Positions 26,477-36,062 of a stretch of 64,000 nt of DNA are shown one piece after another. The stretch is from positions 434,001 through 498,000 of the forward strand of contig NZ_OX458932.1 in the NCBI RefSeq assembly GCF_949774925.1, read 5' to 3'. Numbering within the stretch: position 1 is the stretch's first letter; the number at the start of each line of letters is the position of its first letter. The translations under genes were made by a program, and so were the position numbers. The notes beneath the pieces are model-generated. The model did not search any database. It was not told the origin of the DNA and saw nothing but the letters and a program-made list of their open reading frames with translations. Source of the DNA: Candidatus Methylacidiphilum fumarolicum. GTDB lineage: Bacteria > Verrucomicrobiota > Verrucomicrobiia > Methylacidiphilales > Methylacidiphilaceae.

Positions 26477-28798
26477 ATGGGTGAAGAATTACAAAAGATC
26501 CCTGAACACAATGTTCCCCACAATCAGATACAAGATCCCAATAGCCTAACAGCTATCCCTTCCGATCCCTATTATTCTTTTTCTACTGGAGAGTGGTTAA
26601 AAGAGAGATTCAATGAGATTTATCGATACAAAGCAGTCGTAGTAATATCATTTTTATTAATTTTGCTTTTTACGATTCTTTTTACTTTCACTCAAAAACC
26701 TGTCTACCGAGGAGTAGCAACGATTAAAATCAATTTTAATAAATCTGAAGTGCTACCTTACAAGACCGTCGGAGAAGATCAAGCAGGGCTTTTTGATTTT
26801 GAGAATTTTTTTAAAACTCAAGTTGAAATTTTAAAAAGTAGGTCGTTAGCTCAGCGAGTGGTTGAACGATTAGATCTAGATGAACATCCTGATTGGTTAG
26901 GTTTAAAAAAAGAGTCATTTCGTAAGCATTCCATCAATCCCTCGGAAGGTATAGAACCAACCTCTGAAATAAATTTATATGCAGAATACCTCCTTAAAAA
27001 CCTTCAAGTTACTCCAGTTCGAAACACAAGACTGGTGCAAATTAAGTTTGATAGTGTAAATGCCCAGGCAGCCGCACAAATTGCTAATGCTTATGCAGAG
27101 GCTTTTATTGCTTTTGGCCTTGATCGAAAATTAGAGGCTAACCAGCATGCTAGACATTTTCTTGCTCAACAACTTGACTCTATGAGAAAAAAATTGGCTT
27201 TAGCTGAAGAAAAACTCGCAACTTTTACAGAACAAACAGGTATAGTAAAATTTCCTGGAGTGGATCGCTCTCCCGCTGAACAAGAACTCAACAGGGTAAG
27301 TGAGGCTGTATCAAAAGCGCGATTCGAAATGATTCGGAGAGAGGTCTATTTAGAAAAAGCCAAAGCCGCAATGGATGCTGGAAAATTAGCTGCTATTCCT
27401 GACAGTCCGTTTACAGTTGATCTAAAAAAGATTCTGCTTAAAGAACAAGCAAAATACCGTGAACTAGAAGACATATACAAAGAAGAGTATCCCAAAATGT
27501 CGCGACTTAGAACAGAAATTGAAGGATTAAATAAAGAGATTAGCGAAGAAAAAGAAGCGACGATTGAAAAACTTGAAGCGGATTATGAAGCAGCAAAAAG
27601 ACATTATGAAAGCTTGGAGGAAGAATGGAAAGAAGCAATGGTTAAGGTCAAAAAGGAAGGACGGCTGCTGTCTCAATATGCTTTACTCAAGCGAGAAGCA
27701 GACACAGATCGTGAAATGTATACTGGCCTTTTAAAAAGACTAAAAGAAACAGACATTACTTCTGCTCTAAACTCAGGAAATATTGAAGTTATTGAAACCT
27801 CACCAATCCCTAAGGTCCCTGTTAAACCACAAAAGATTCGAAATATTCTCTTTGCACTCGTTTTCGGATCATTGACATCCTGTGGGCTAGCTCTTGGTTT
27901 AGCAAAGCTTGATACAAGAATCCGATCAAAAGAAGAAATAGAAAAGCAGCTTGGAATCCCAGTCCTAGGATCTATTCCAGATATTGAGCTTATTAAGGGA
28001 GAAGGTATTGATGAAATTCCAAAGGACATTCCTTTTGCTCTTACTACTTATTCCTCACCAGAGTCCTTTGTAAGCAATGCCTTTAGACAAATTCGCACAT
28101 TACTCCACTACGCTATTCCCAATCGAAAACCTCAATTAATTGCTATTACTAGTACTTATCCAAGTGAAGGCAAAAGCAGCACAATTGTTAATCTTGCCAC
28201 GGTTTTAGGACAGCAAGGGACCGTACTTATTATTGATGGGGATTTGAGAAAACCCTCACTTCATAAGTCATTAGGACTAAGACCTCGTCCTGGTCTTTCT
28301 GAAATCCTTACGGGACAAGTAAACATTGAAGAGGCACTCCAATTATCCACTATTCCAAACGTTTGGGCTATAAGCGGGGGAAGAGCCGCAATTCATCCAA
28401 CAGACCTTCTTGGTTCTGAATCTATGCATTCTCTCATTCAATTAGTAAGACAATATTTTTGTTATATTTTAATCGATACACCACCAATGCATGGAATGCC
28501 GGATGCAGCAATAATTGGATCAGTAACCGATGGATTGATTTATGTCATTCAAGCTGGACGAATTGAAAGAAAGGATTTTCTTCAAAATTTGCAAATATTA
28601 GCAACGGTGAACGCAAGAATTCTTGGGGTTGTCTTAAATAAAACAACTACTTCTTATCAATCCTACTATTCCTACTATGCATACAAAGAAAAGAATGAAA
28701 TCCAAAATAAAAATCAAACTCAAAGTCTTTCTCCTTTTCATTCCCTTCAATTCTTAAATGATTGGGTTCAAGAAAAAATCAAAAGACCGGATAAATGA
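26477..28798 (+). CDS. Wzz-type chain-length regulator fused to a BY-kinase
   Basis: The 773-aa inner-membrane protein controls EPS polymerisation and export by autophosphorylation on tyrosines. TM1 is near residue 54-72 (VVVISFLLILLFTILFTFT), followed by a long periplasmic coiled coil (~200-430) and TM2 at ~456-478. The cytoplasmic kinase has Walker A STYPSEGKSS (~558-567; Ser replaces the usual first Gly), Walker A' VLIIDGDLRKP and Walker B YILIDTPP. The C-terminus has the expected Tyr cluster SYQSYYSYYAYKEK. AAAGGA precedes the ATG. The phosphatase partner is not in view. Confidence 0.93.
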   Translation: MGEELQKIPEHNVPHNQIQDPNSLTAIPSDPYYSFSTGEWLKERFNEIYRYKAVVVISFLLILLFTILFTFTQKPVYRGVATIKINFNKSEVLPYKTVGEDQAGLFDFENFFKTQVEILKSRSLAQRVVERLDLDEHPDWLGLKKESFRKHSINPSEGIEPTSEINLYAEYLLKNLQVTPVRNTRLVQIKFDSVNAQAAAQIANAYAEAFIAFGLDRKLEANQHARHFLAQQLDSMRKKLALAEEKLATFTEQTGIVKFPGVDRSPAEQELNRVSEAVSKARFEMIRREVYLEKAKAAMDAGKLAAIPDSPFTVDLKKILLKEQAKYRELEDIYKEEYPKMSRLRTEIEGLNKEISEEKEATIEKLEADYEAAKRHYESLEEEWKEAMVKVKKEGRLLSQYALLKREADTDREMYTGLLKRLKETDITSALNSGNIEVIETSPIPKVPVKPQKIRNILFALVFGSLTSCGLALGLAKLDTRIRSKEEIEKQLGIPVLGSIPDIELIKGEGIDEIPKDIPFALTTYSSPESFVSNAFRQIRTLLHYAIPNRKPQLIAITSTYPSEGKSSTIVNLATVLGQQGTVLIIDGDLRKPSLHKSLGLRPRPGLSEILTGQVNIEEALQLSTIPNVWAISGGRAAIHPTDLLGSESMHSLIQLVRQYFCYILIDTPPMHGMPDAAIIGSVTDGLIYVIQAGRIERKDFLQNLQILATVNARILGVVLNKTTTSYQSYYSYYAYKEKNEIQNKNQTQSLSPFHSLQFLNDWVQEKIKRPDK

Positions 28799-28855
28799 TG
28801 ATAATCGTTGATTTTCTATTGTGAAAAAAGACTGATGTCTTCTAATGATTAACTA

Positions 28856-30037
28856 ATGGTTAAAGTCTCTCCAATTTTTTTATTTATTTTTATAATCATT
28901 GGGATTATTCTTTCTCTCCCCTCTCTTTTTCTTTCATTTTCCAACAAGCTTTTATATGAGCCATTAGATACTTCTTCTTGGATTCAATTAGTCAAAGAAA
29001 AAATTAATCAAGACAAAAAAGAAGATGCATTCCAAATCCTTCAATGGGTAATGAAAATTTCAGGTCCTATCAGTTCAAAAAGATTAGAGATTGCCGAACT
29101 TCTTATTGAATGTGATAAAACAGATTTGATAATACCAGAATTAGTTTTCGTTTTTAAAACAGATCCAACTCTTCAAAAAACAGCTATATATCTTCTTAAA
29201 TCCATTTATGGAGATAATGCTAGAAAACTATTAATCGATAAAAATGATCTATATATTCAATCTTCTTATTTAGAAATTGCTTTAAAGGAAGGATGGCTTG
29301 AGGAAGCAAAAGAAATATGGGATCGAATTTCTAAAAATAAAAAGGATATAGAGCCAAGGCTCTTTAGAAACTATGTTGAAACTTTTATACAAAAAGGAAA
29401 TTATCAAGAAGCCCGTAGAGCATGGGATCTTTTTTTCCCTTCTCAAGACCTTATTTGGAATGGAGATTTTGAAAAACCTTTTTTAGGATGGGGTTTTGAT
29501 TGGAAGATCTATAAATCACCTTTTTATCAAATCAAAAGAGATTCCCAAAAACATTTTTCCGGAAAATATTCTTTTAGGATCAAATTTAACGGTCTTCCTA
29601 CCGACAAGGATTATGTGTTAGCTGAACAACGCGTACCATTAAAAGAGAAGAAAAAATATATTCTCTCTGCAAAAGGACTATCCAAAGAATTATTTAGCAG
29701 CTCTGGAGTTTTTCTAGAGATTTATGATCCCCTTGAGGAAGTTTCATATGGAAAAACAATTCCCATAAAAAATTCAGAAGAATGGAAGGAATTTTCTTTT
29801 AAAATAAAAAACATTACAGAAGACATAAATGCATTATTAAGAATTCGTTGGAAGGCTACTACAGAATGGGAAGTCCCAGTGTATGGGACGGTATGGATTG
29901 ATGCCATTTATCTTACTGAATCTGAACAAGAAGAAAATTCTAAAGATGAAACTGAAGGAGAAGAAGAACAGAATGAGGATGAGCTCCCCTTTGGCGCACC
30001 AAAAGAAAAACCCTCTGAAGAATCTCCTTCGTCCTGA
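28856..30037 (+). CDS. Membrane-anchored protein with helical repeats and a carbohydrate-binding-like domain
   Basis: An N-terminal hydrophobic segment (~5-27) probably anchors this 393-aa protein outside the membrane. Residues ~40-195 are amphipathic helices in TPR-like pairs. From ~200, LIWNGDFEKPFLGWGFDW opens a jelly-roll like those in carbohydrate-binding modules (NGDFE...GW, HFSGKYSFRIKF, ILSAKGLSK). The tail is extremely acidic and Pro/Ser-rich. Similar proteins sit next to EPS polymerases, so a role in polymer handling is likely but inferred. The gene overlaps the next by 65 bp. Confidence 0.6.
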   Translation: MVKVSPIFLFIFIIIGIILSLPSLFLSFSNKLLYEPLDTSSWIQLVKEKINQDKKEDAFQILQWVMKISGPISSKRLEIAELLIECDKTDLIIPELVFVFKTDPTLQKTAIYLLKSIYGDNARKLLIDKNDLYIQSSYLEIALKEGWLEEAKEIWDRISKNKKDIEPRLFRNYVETFIQKGNYQEARRAWDLFFPSQDLIWNGDFEKPFLGWGFDWKIYKSPFYQIKRDSQKHFSGKYSFRIKFNGLPTDKDYVLAEQRVPLKEKKKYILSAKGLSKELFSSSGVFLEIYDPLEEVSYGKTIPIKNSEEWKEFSFKIKNITEDINALLRIRWKATTEWEVPVYGTVWIDAIYLTESEQEENSKDETEGEEEQNEDELPFGAPKEKPSEESPSS

Positions 30038-31457
30038 AAGGATTTTGTTTTTTACTCTGATAATTTCTCCTTGGCTTTTTGGTGCCGTTGAAACATGGGC
30101 AAAAGTATTTCTTTTTTGCCTTATTCTTTTTGGAGCATTCATCTGGTGGAGACAAAAAACCAAACTTGTATTATCTTTTTCTTTTCCATTAATTACAGTT
30201 GTTTTATTAATCCTATTTTGGCTATTTCTAGAACTCATTCCACTGCCCCCAACTTTCATTCAATTTTTATCACCTAAACGGTATGAACTAGAAAAAACAG
30301 TTTTATTTCTCCTCGAAGGTTCTTCTGCCACTCAAGCAATGCCTTGGATTCCACTTTCTATAAATCCCTCTGAAACATTTCCTTATATTTTGGAATTTTG
30401 TGGGATTATCCTTTTTGGATTTATAGTTAATCAAATTTTTAAAAATTTTTCAGAGGAAAGAGACTTTTGGATTTATGCTTCTCTGCTTAATGGTTCTGTG
30501 CTTTCGATCTTTGCAATTATACAACGAGCAACGTCGAATGGAAAACTTTTTTGGTTTAGGACCTTAACTCAAGGAGGAGACCCTTTTGGTCCTTATGTCA
30601 ACAGAACGCATTTAGGAGGGCTTCTCTTATTATTTATTCCATTAGGGATAGGGTTTTTGTTGTATAAAAACCAGTTAAATAGTTCAAAAACACTCAAATT
30701 GCCAAAAAAAGATAGTATGGTAAAGAGCCTTCAATATCTTTCAATTAAAGATTTGTTTGAGAAGCTATTTTTTCCTTTTCTTCTTCTTATTATTTCCAGT
30801 GGAATCCTTATTTCTCGTTCCAGAGGAGCGATGGTAAGTATGCTCTTAGCCATTTCTCTTATGGGGTTATGGTTATCATTGAGCTCAAAAGAAAAAAAAA
30901 TGGGTAGGAAACATGCTTTATTAGTAGGATCTTTTATTGTTGCTTCCATTACTATGGCCCTTTGGATGGCTTCAGATATTTTCATTGGTGCAACCCAACG
31001 GCTTGTTGAAGAAGCGGTGGATATTAAAACAAGCAGTCGAATTGCTCTATGGAAAGAAGCTATGGAGCTATGGAGAATGTTTCCACTTACGGGTTCGGGC
31101 CTTGGGACATTTGAAGAAGGTTTTAATTTAGTAAGAACTGTTTTTCCTGGTGCAATGCGTGTAACCCATGCAGAAAGTGATTATGTAGAGCTTTTGACAG
31201 ATTCTGGACTGGTTGGATTCTTGCTTTTTCTAGGCCTTATCTTAATAGTTCTCTATAAAGGATGGAAAAACATAATTTTTGAAAAAGACCAAAAAACGAA
31301 ATTTCTTCTTGCTGGTGGTTATTTTTCGTTCATTGGGGGATTGCTTCAAGGAATAGCGAATTTTAACCTTGTTACAATGGCAAATCTTTTATATTTGGTT
31401 TTTTGCGCTCAGCTCTTTTTAAGCAATTCAGAAGAAAATAAAGATTCAAGCGTTTAA
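29973..31457 (+). CDS. O-antigen ligase/EPS polymerase (WaaL/Wzy family)
   Basis: This polytopic membrane protein (~10-12 hydrophobic segments) has the Wzy_C pattern: SSRIALWKEAMELWRMFP, GSGLGTFEEGF and a large periplasmic loop with THAESDYVELLTDSG. Such proteins polymerise or ligate lipid-linked repeat units. I place the start at the ATG at 29973 (494 aa) because AAGGAG lies ~13 bp before it; the frame is open further upstream, so the overlap with the preceding gene is at least 65 bp. Polymerase versus ligase cannot be decided; a second polytopic polymerase-like gene is at 52.2-53.6 kb. Confidence 0.85.
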   Translation: MRMSSPLAHQKKNPLKNLLRPERILFFTLIISPWLFGAVETWAKVFLFCLILFGAFIWWRQKTKLVLSFSFPLITVVLLILFWLFLELIPLPPTFIQFLSPKRYELEKTVLFLLEGSSATQAMPWIPLSINPSETFPYILEFCGIILFGFIVNQIFKNFSEERDFWIYASLLNGSVLSIFAIIQRATSNGKLFWFRTLTQGGDPFGPYVNRTHLGGLLLLFIPLGIGFLLYKNQLNSSKTLKLPKKDSMVKSLQYLSIKDLFEKLFFPFLLLIISSGILISRSRGAMVSMLLAISLMGLWLSLSSKEKKMGRKHALLVGSFIVASITMALWMASDIFIGATQRLVEEAVDIKTSSRIALWKEAMELWRMFPLTGSGLGTFEEGFNLVRTVFPGAMRVTHAESDYVELLTDSGLVGFLLFLGLILIVLYKGWKNIIFEKDQKTKFLLAGGYFSFIGGLLQGIANFNLVTMANLLYLVFCAQLFLSNSEENKDSSV

Positions 31458-31493
31458 CCTCTTTTATTTGAAATTTTTTTATTCAAAGATGTT

Positions 31494-32723
31494 ATGTCGA
31501 CTCCTAAAGTTAATATTGCTGTCTGCGGCAGATTTCATTATCACAATTATGTCCCTTTCTTGGCAAAAGAAGGCATTCTTAATTTCTTTTATTACTCCCA
31601 TCGTTTTGATAGAAAGATCCTCTCAGGAGGACAAGGCAACGAAGTCAACCTTTGGCTTAAAGAATATTTAATAAGAATTCATCATCGATTATTGAGTACT
31701 CACCTCCTCTCCTTTTTTGCTCCCTTTTATAACTCTCTTTGGGAAAAACAGCTTTTAAGGCATTGGAAAGCAGCAAAATTATGGCATATTATGCTTCATG
31801 GAAGCGCTAGGGACATTATCCATAAAGTTTGCAAAGAAGGCAGTATTGTTTTAGGAGAAGCCGTAAACAGTCACCCGCATACCCTAACAAGCCTTCTTGA
31901 CGAAGAACATGAACGCTTAATTCTACCAAGACAAAACCATTGGTGGAAAAAATGGATGCTTGATGAAATAGAACAGATTGACTTTCTTTTAGCTCCTTCT
32001 CTCTGGGTTAAAAATTCGTATGTGGCTCATGGGTTTCCAACGGAAAAAATTTTTATTCTTCCGTATGGAGTTGATCTCAAGCGATTTTATCCACTTTCAG
32101 AAGATATTGAGAAACAATCCTCAAAAAAATTCAAGGTCCTTTGTGTCGGGCAAATTACTCCCCGAAAAGGTCAAATTGATCTGTTAGAAGCTTGGAAAAG
32201 GCTTAAACTTAAAAATGCGGAACTGATTCTTCTTGGTTCTATTGATCCCTTAATGAAACCAATTTTAAGTCAATATAAAGATTGTTTTACCTACATGGGA
32301 TTTTGTTCTTGGGATAAAGTTCCTTATTATTTCCAGCAAGCTTCCGTTTTTGTTCTTCCTTCTATTGAAGATGGATTTGGATGTGTCATTTCTGAAGCAA
32401 TGGCAAGTGGTCTACCTGTCATCACTACAACAAACACTGGGGCTTCAGATGTTGTAGATGAAGGAATTAATGGATACATCATTCCCATCCGTTCTCCAGA
32501 AAAGTTAGCTGAAAAATTAGAAATTTTGTATAAAAACCAATCATTACGAGAAGAAATGTCAAAAAATGCATTAGAAAAAGCAAGAAAGTTACTTAATTGG
32601 GAGTTTTATGCAACAAGTCTTATTAAAAAGATCTATGAACCTTTATTTTATATGAATAAATCTAAAGAAAAAAATATTAATCATTCATCCACACAAAAAA
32701 ACTTAAAACTTAAAAGATGTTGA
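31494..32723 (+). CDS. Glycosyltransferase family 4
   Basis: The 409-aa GT-B enzyme has the GT4 C-terminal domain: VLCVGQITPRKGQIDLLEAW (~215), then ASVFVLPSIEDGFGCVISEA with the E-x7-E catalytic-base motif (~302-318), and GLPVITTTNTGASDVVDEG. The N-terminal acceptor domain includes VCGRFHYHNYV. It acts on cytoplasmic lipid-linked EPS intermediates; donor and acceptor are unknown. It ends the first plus-strand EPS block, 590 bp before an IS copy. Confidence 0.9.
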   Translation: MSTPKVNIAVCGRFHYHNYVPFLAKEGILNFFYYSHRFDRKILSGGQGNEVNLWLKEYLIRIHHRLLSTHLLSFFAPFYNSLWEKQLLRHWKAAKLWHIMLHGSARDIIHKVCKEGSIVLGEAVNSHPHTLTSLLDEEHERLILPRQNHWWKKWMLDEIEQIDFLLAPSLWVKNSYVAHGFPTEKIFILPYGVDLKRFYPLSEDIEKQSSKKFKVLCVGQITPRKGQIDLLEAWKRLKLKNAELILLGSIDPLMKPILSQYKDCFTYMGFCSWDKVPYYFQQASVFVLPSIEDGFGCVISEAMASGLPVITTTNTGASDVVDEGINGYIIPIRSPEKLAEKLEILYKNQSLREEMSKNALEKARKLLNWEFYATSLIKKIYEPLFYMNKSKEKNINHSSTQKNLKLKRC

Positions 32724-33107
32724 TGCCAAATGACATAATCTTTTCTTAAAATTTCCTTTTATCTTGAGAAGTTAAGCTTAGGTCTAGATCTAAGAGGTAT
32801 ATATATCTACTCAAAAAATGATATAGTTCCATGTAAGTCCTCTATCAAGCTATGTGTGGGATTATATTTGCTAACCTATGATTTATGAATTTATAGATTA
32901 CAATGGATACCAAGGAGAATTTTTCAATGTGCTGATTTTTGGTTTTGTGGGCTATTTTTAGGCTTTATGGAACCGATTCTTAAGGTAGAGAAAGCTTTCA
33001 AATGCTGATTCCATGTTCAGACTTTCCTTATTTATTTTGACTCTTCCCTCAAAGAGACAAAAACCTATCCAATTGAGGAGTAAGGGATTATTCCGCTAGA
33101 GTATCCA

Positions 33108-33210
33108 CAATTGGTTGTCTCTCTTGGTTTTATCTTGGTCTTTGTCATTCTTTACCAGTCGAACATACTGGTCCACTGGCTCGTTTGGCTGCTGTGTTGA
33201 AAACATAAAA
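33108..33210 (-). pseudogene. Relic of an IS-B-like transposase N-terminus
   Basis: Minus-strand reading gives FMFSTQQPNEPVDQYVRLVK, matching the IS-B transposase start FMFLRIVPIRRPSGKVDQYVRLVE; nucleotides also agree (CGAACATACTGGTCCAC). It then decays (NDKDQDKTKRDNQ). Around it, 32,724-33,313 is AT-rich intergenic sequence with no supported gene. This is an old insertion, older than the IS-A copy that starts 100 bp to the right. Confidence 0.6.
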
Positions 33211-33313
33211 AGGAATTTTTTGCAAGATTCGAGTAGGATAAAAATAATTAGGTGCTTATTTTAAAAATGATTTAATGTGCAGTGTTGTGCTTTTGACTCA
33301 AATTACTTGCTAT

Positions 33314-35131
33314 CCCATCTTCCGCAAGTTTTTGTCCATTTTGTTGATGTATCAATGACTTATATATATTCGTGTAGGACTCAATAATTTATTTATTATT
33401 TATTATTCTGTTGGCATCGTGGAGAAAATATGTTAGTCAGGTAGGCATGTACTTGCAGGAGGTCCGCACACGTCAAAAGGGGAAGATCTATCGATCCTAT
33501 ATTGTCCGAGAGTCCTACCGAGTGGGGAAGCAGGTGAAGACACGCCGGATCGCCAACGTGACCCGATTGCCGGAAGAAGCTCGGGAAGTGCTGGCGGCGG
33601 CCTTGCAAAAGAAGCGTCTTGTTCCTGTAGAGGGGCTCGAAGTCCAGGAGGCACTTGATTACGGAGGATTGGCCGTTCTCGAAGAAGCCTGGGGTCGCTT
33701 TGGCCTCGATGAAGTCTTTGCCCGTGTTGGCTCGGAGCGGAAACGAAGGCTTTTGAAGGCAATGATCTTTGGCCGGATTCTCTTTCCTTCCTCGAAGCTG
33801 GTCCTTCGGGAGGAAGCGCGGGGGACTCTTCTGGCCAAGGCTTGTGGGCTCGAAGAGAAGGATCTGGATGAAGACGAGCTCTACCGGGCGATGGATGAGT
33901 TAAACGGCTGTTGGAGTGGGATTGAGAAGAAGCTTTACCAAGGGAGTCAGCCGCAGGGGGCGAGCCTGGTGCTCTACGATCTATCAAGTGTTTACTTCGA
34001 AGGGGAGGGCCCTGAGGGACTAGCGCAATATGGCTATAGTCGGGATCACCGGCAGGATCGGCGCCAAGTTCTTCTTGCGGTGGCTACGGATGGTCGGGGG
34101 ATTCCGTTCCATGTGGAAGTGCTGAGAGGGAATCGGGCGGACCGCACGACCTTGACGGGGCTCTTGGTCACGCTCAGACGGAGGCTTGGGATCCAAGAGG
34201 CGACCTTCGTCTTCGACGGGGGGATGAGGAGTTGGTGGAACTTGGAGATCCTGACTGGCATGGAGCTGGAGTACGTGACCTGGTCGACTCGGGCCAAGCT
34301 TCAGGAGATTCTCAGTCGTCTGCCTGAAGACCGGCAGCTTTGGCTAACGGACCGGACGCGGGTACTGGAGATTGAACAGGAGGGAGTGCGCTATGTCATT
34401 GCGGGAGGAGAGTGGCGGGCTCAGCGGGACCGCGAACGGCGGCAAAGCCGCATTGCTCAAGCAGAAGAAGTGCTCCGCCAGATCACGAAGGCGGCACGCC
34501 GGCAGGTGAATCCCGTGAATCTCGGCAGCCGGGTTGGCCGAGCGCTGCAGAGGCTTCAAGCGCACAAATACTTCCAGTACGGCGTCGACGCAAGCGGCCG
34601 GTTCTGGTGGAAACTGGATCAGGAGCGGGTCAAGGAAGAAGAGGCGAAGGGCGGCTGGTATCTCTTGGAGACCAATCTTCCAGCGACCAAGGCTTCGGGC
34701 CAGGCGGTGCTCACCCACTATAAGCAGCTGGATGTGGTCGAGGCTGCTTTCTCGGAGCTCAAGAGTTACCTGGAAGACCGTCCCGTCTATCACTGGCGAC
34801 CGGACCCGAGTCCGCAACCATGTAAGGATCTGCTTCCTGGCCTTCTGGATGAGTGCGCGGCTCGGAGCCGAATGGGTGGCTAAGGGCTTTACCGAAGAGG
34901 TGCCCAAGGTGCTTCGGCGTCTTCAGACGATCCGCTTGGTCAAACTCTCCCTAAAAGGACAACCGCTGATTGGGCTCTTCTCTCAGATTCCCTCCGAGTG
35001 GAATGCCTTGCTGCAAAAGATCGATCTACTTTCCCTCTTCGCTTCTCCGCCCAAGTGGGCAATGTAGGCAGAACAAAAAATCTATTTCGTTCTGTTGCAA
35101 TCACTTATGACGCAACGTTGCGGAAGATGGG
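33314..35131 (+). mobile_element. IS-A copy 1 (IS1634-like), 1,818 bp
   Basis: The ends are the inverted repeats CCCATCTTCCGCAA (33314-33327 and its complement at 35118-35131). Copies at 42728-44545 and 63713 onward give the same boundary. Left flank is CTAT, right flank CTAG; they do not match, so no target duplication is present. The right flank is the inside of an IS-B copy, the left is not, so one side of the insertion site has been lost or moved. Confidence 0.92.
33447..35067 (+). pseudogene. IS-A copy 1 transposase, frameshifted
   Basis: A DDE transposase of IS4/IS1634 type: QEVRTRQKGKIYRSYIVRES at the start, LVLYDLSSVYFEGEGPEGLAQYG in the middle, FVFDGGMRSWWN in the catalytic region and VEAAFSELKSYLEDRPVYHW near the end. 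One extra C in the GACCCGAG run near 34804-34807 (copy 2 has GACCGAG) shifts the frame; the true C-terminus (RVRNHVRICFLAFW...ASPPKWAM) continues in another frame to 35067. I prefer the ATG at 33447 over the TTG at 33411. The protein is probably inactive unless frameshifting occurs. Confidence 0.88.
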
Positions 35132-35930
35132 CTAGCTCCTCCGGCCCTTCCCCTTCGAAATAGGTGGAAGTCAAGTCGTAGAAGACCCTCTCAGGCTGGA
35201 GGGAAAAAAAGATCTCGCAGCCGGCTAAAAAGCCCCTCTTCCAGCTCTTCCTTCCGTTGAATCAGCTCATCCAGCGTCCGATACCAAGGCCAAAGAAACC
35301 GATGGTCCACCCGCACCCGACCATTTTCCTTCCATATCGGCAGAATCCGTTCCCCCCTCCGATCGGCTACATAATCCGTCTCTAACCACTGGGCTAAGGC
35401 ATGTTCGCTTCCCGGACAAATCAGCCGATGAGCCACCAAAATAAACGCTCTCTCCGCAAGAGAAAAAGCTTGCGACCTCTTACCAGATGCCTCCAAAAGC
35501 TCCGGAAACCCTAACTCCTCCCAAAGAACCCTAGCCACCAAGGTCTGCCCCCAAACCGCCGCCGATTTTGCCTCCCAACTTCCCGTCGTCTTCGGCGGCT
35601 CTCCTCTCAGAAGCTCCACAAGTCGGTCCACATGCGGAGCCAAAAGCTCCTTCCGGCCAAGATTGGCAATCGTCCGCTGCTTAATCTTCCCTCCATCGTA
35701 GTAGCTCTCCACCAGCCGAACATACTGGTCCACCTTCCCGCTTGGCCGCCGAATCGGCACGATCCGTAAAAACATAAAGAGACATAATTTCAAAACGCCT
35801 ACACATGCAAGAATAATCGAGCAACAACTTAAGAAAAGTTATTCACAACGTAGCACTATGTTTTTTTGCAAAAATCGCTTCCTCTCCTCTGGAGCACCTC
35901 CAAAATCAGCCCATTTTCACCAAACATGGG
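35132..35930 (-). mobile_element. IS-B copy, truncated to its first 799 bp
   Basis: The right end (35930) is the IS-B terminal repeat seen at 48996 and flanked by CTAG. The sequence tracks the intact IS-B copy until 35132, where IS-A copy 1 begins at a CTAG inside the transposase gene. The encoded piece starts at 35793 or 35775 and runs FMFLRIVPIRRPSGKVDQYV to FSRLRDLF, then goes out of frame because a run of 6 T (intact copy) is 7 T here (near 35204-35211). The rest of the element is absent. Nonfunctional. Confidence 0.92.
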
Positions 35931-35934
35931 CTAG

Positions 35935-36015
35935 GCACGAGGGCTTTTGTTCTTGTGATCAATCGACTAATTTGTCCGGGAAGCGATCATGCTAATGCCC
36001 AGTGGCAGGAGACCG
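35935..36015 (+). pseudogene. Older IS1634-like relic hosting the IS-B fragment
   Basis: Right after the CTAG flank, plus-strand codons read ARAFVLVINRLICPGSDHAN then AQWQETGH. This matches ERAFVLVAHRLICPGSEHAL and AQWLETDY of the IS-B transposase, with about 70% residue agreement by eye. It decays after ~27 codons. So the IS-B copy inserted into a related, older element at CTAG. Confidence 0.6.
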
Positions 36016-36062
36016 GGCATACGTCAAAGGCACCAAAAAAAACCACACGGTTATAAGAACTT

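Noticed and set aside
32850-32875. MCGIIFAN as the start of an asparagine synthetase-like gene
   Set aside because: The frame stops after nine codons and nothing downstream matches the glutaminase domain.
34412-34723. Second open frame inside the IS-A transposase
   Set aside because: It is a shadow of the GC-rich transposase gene in another frame.
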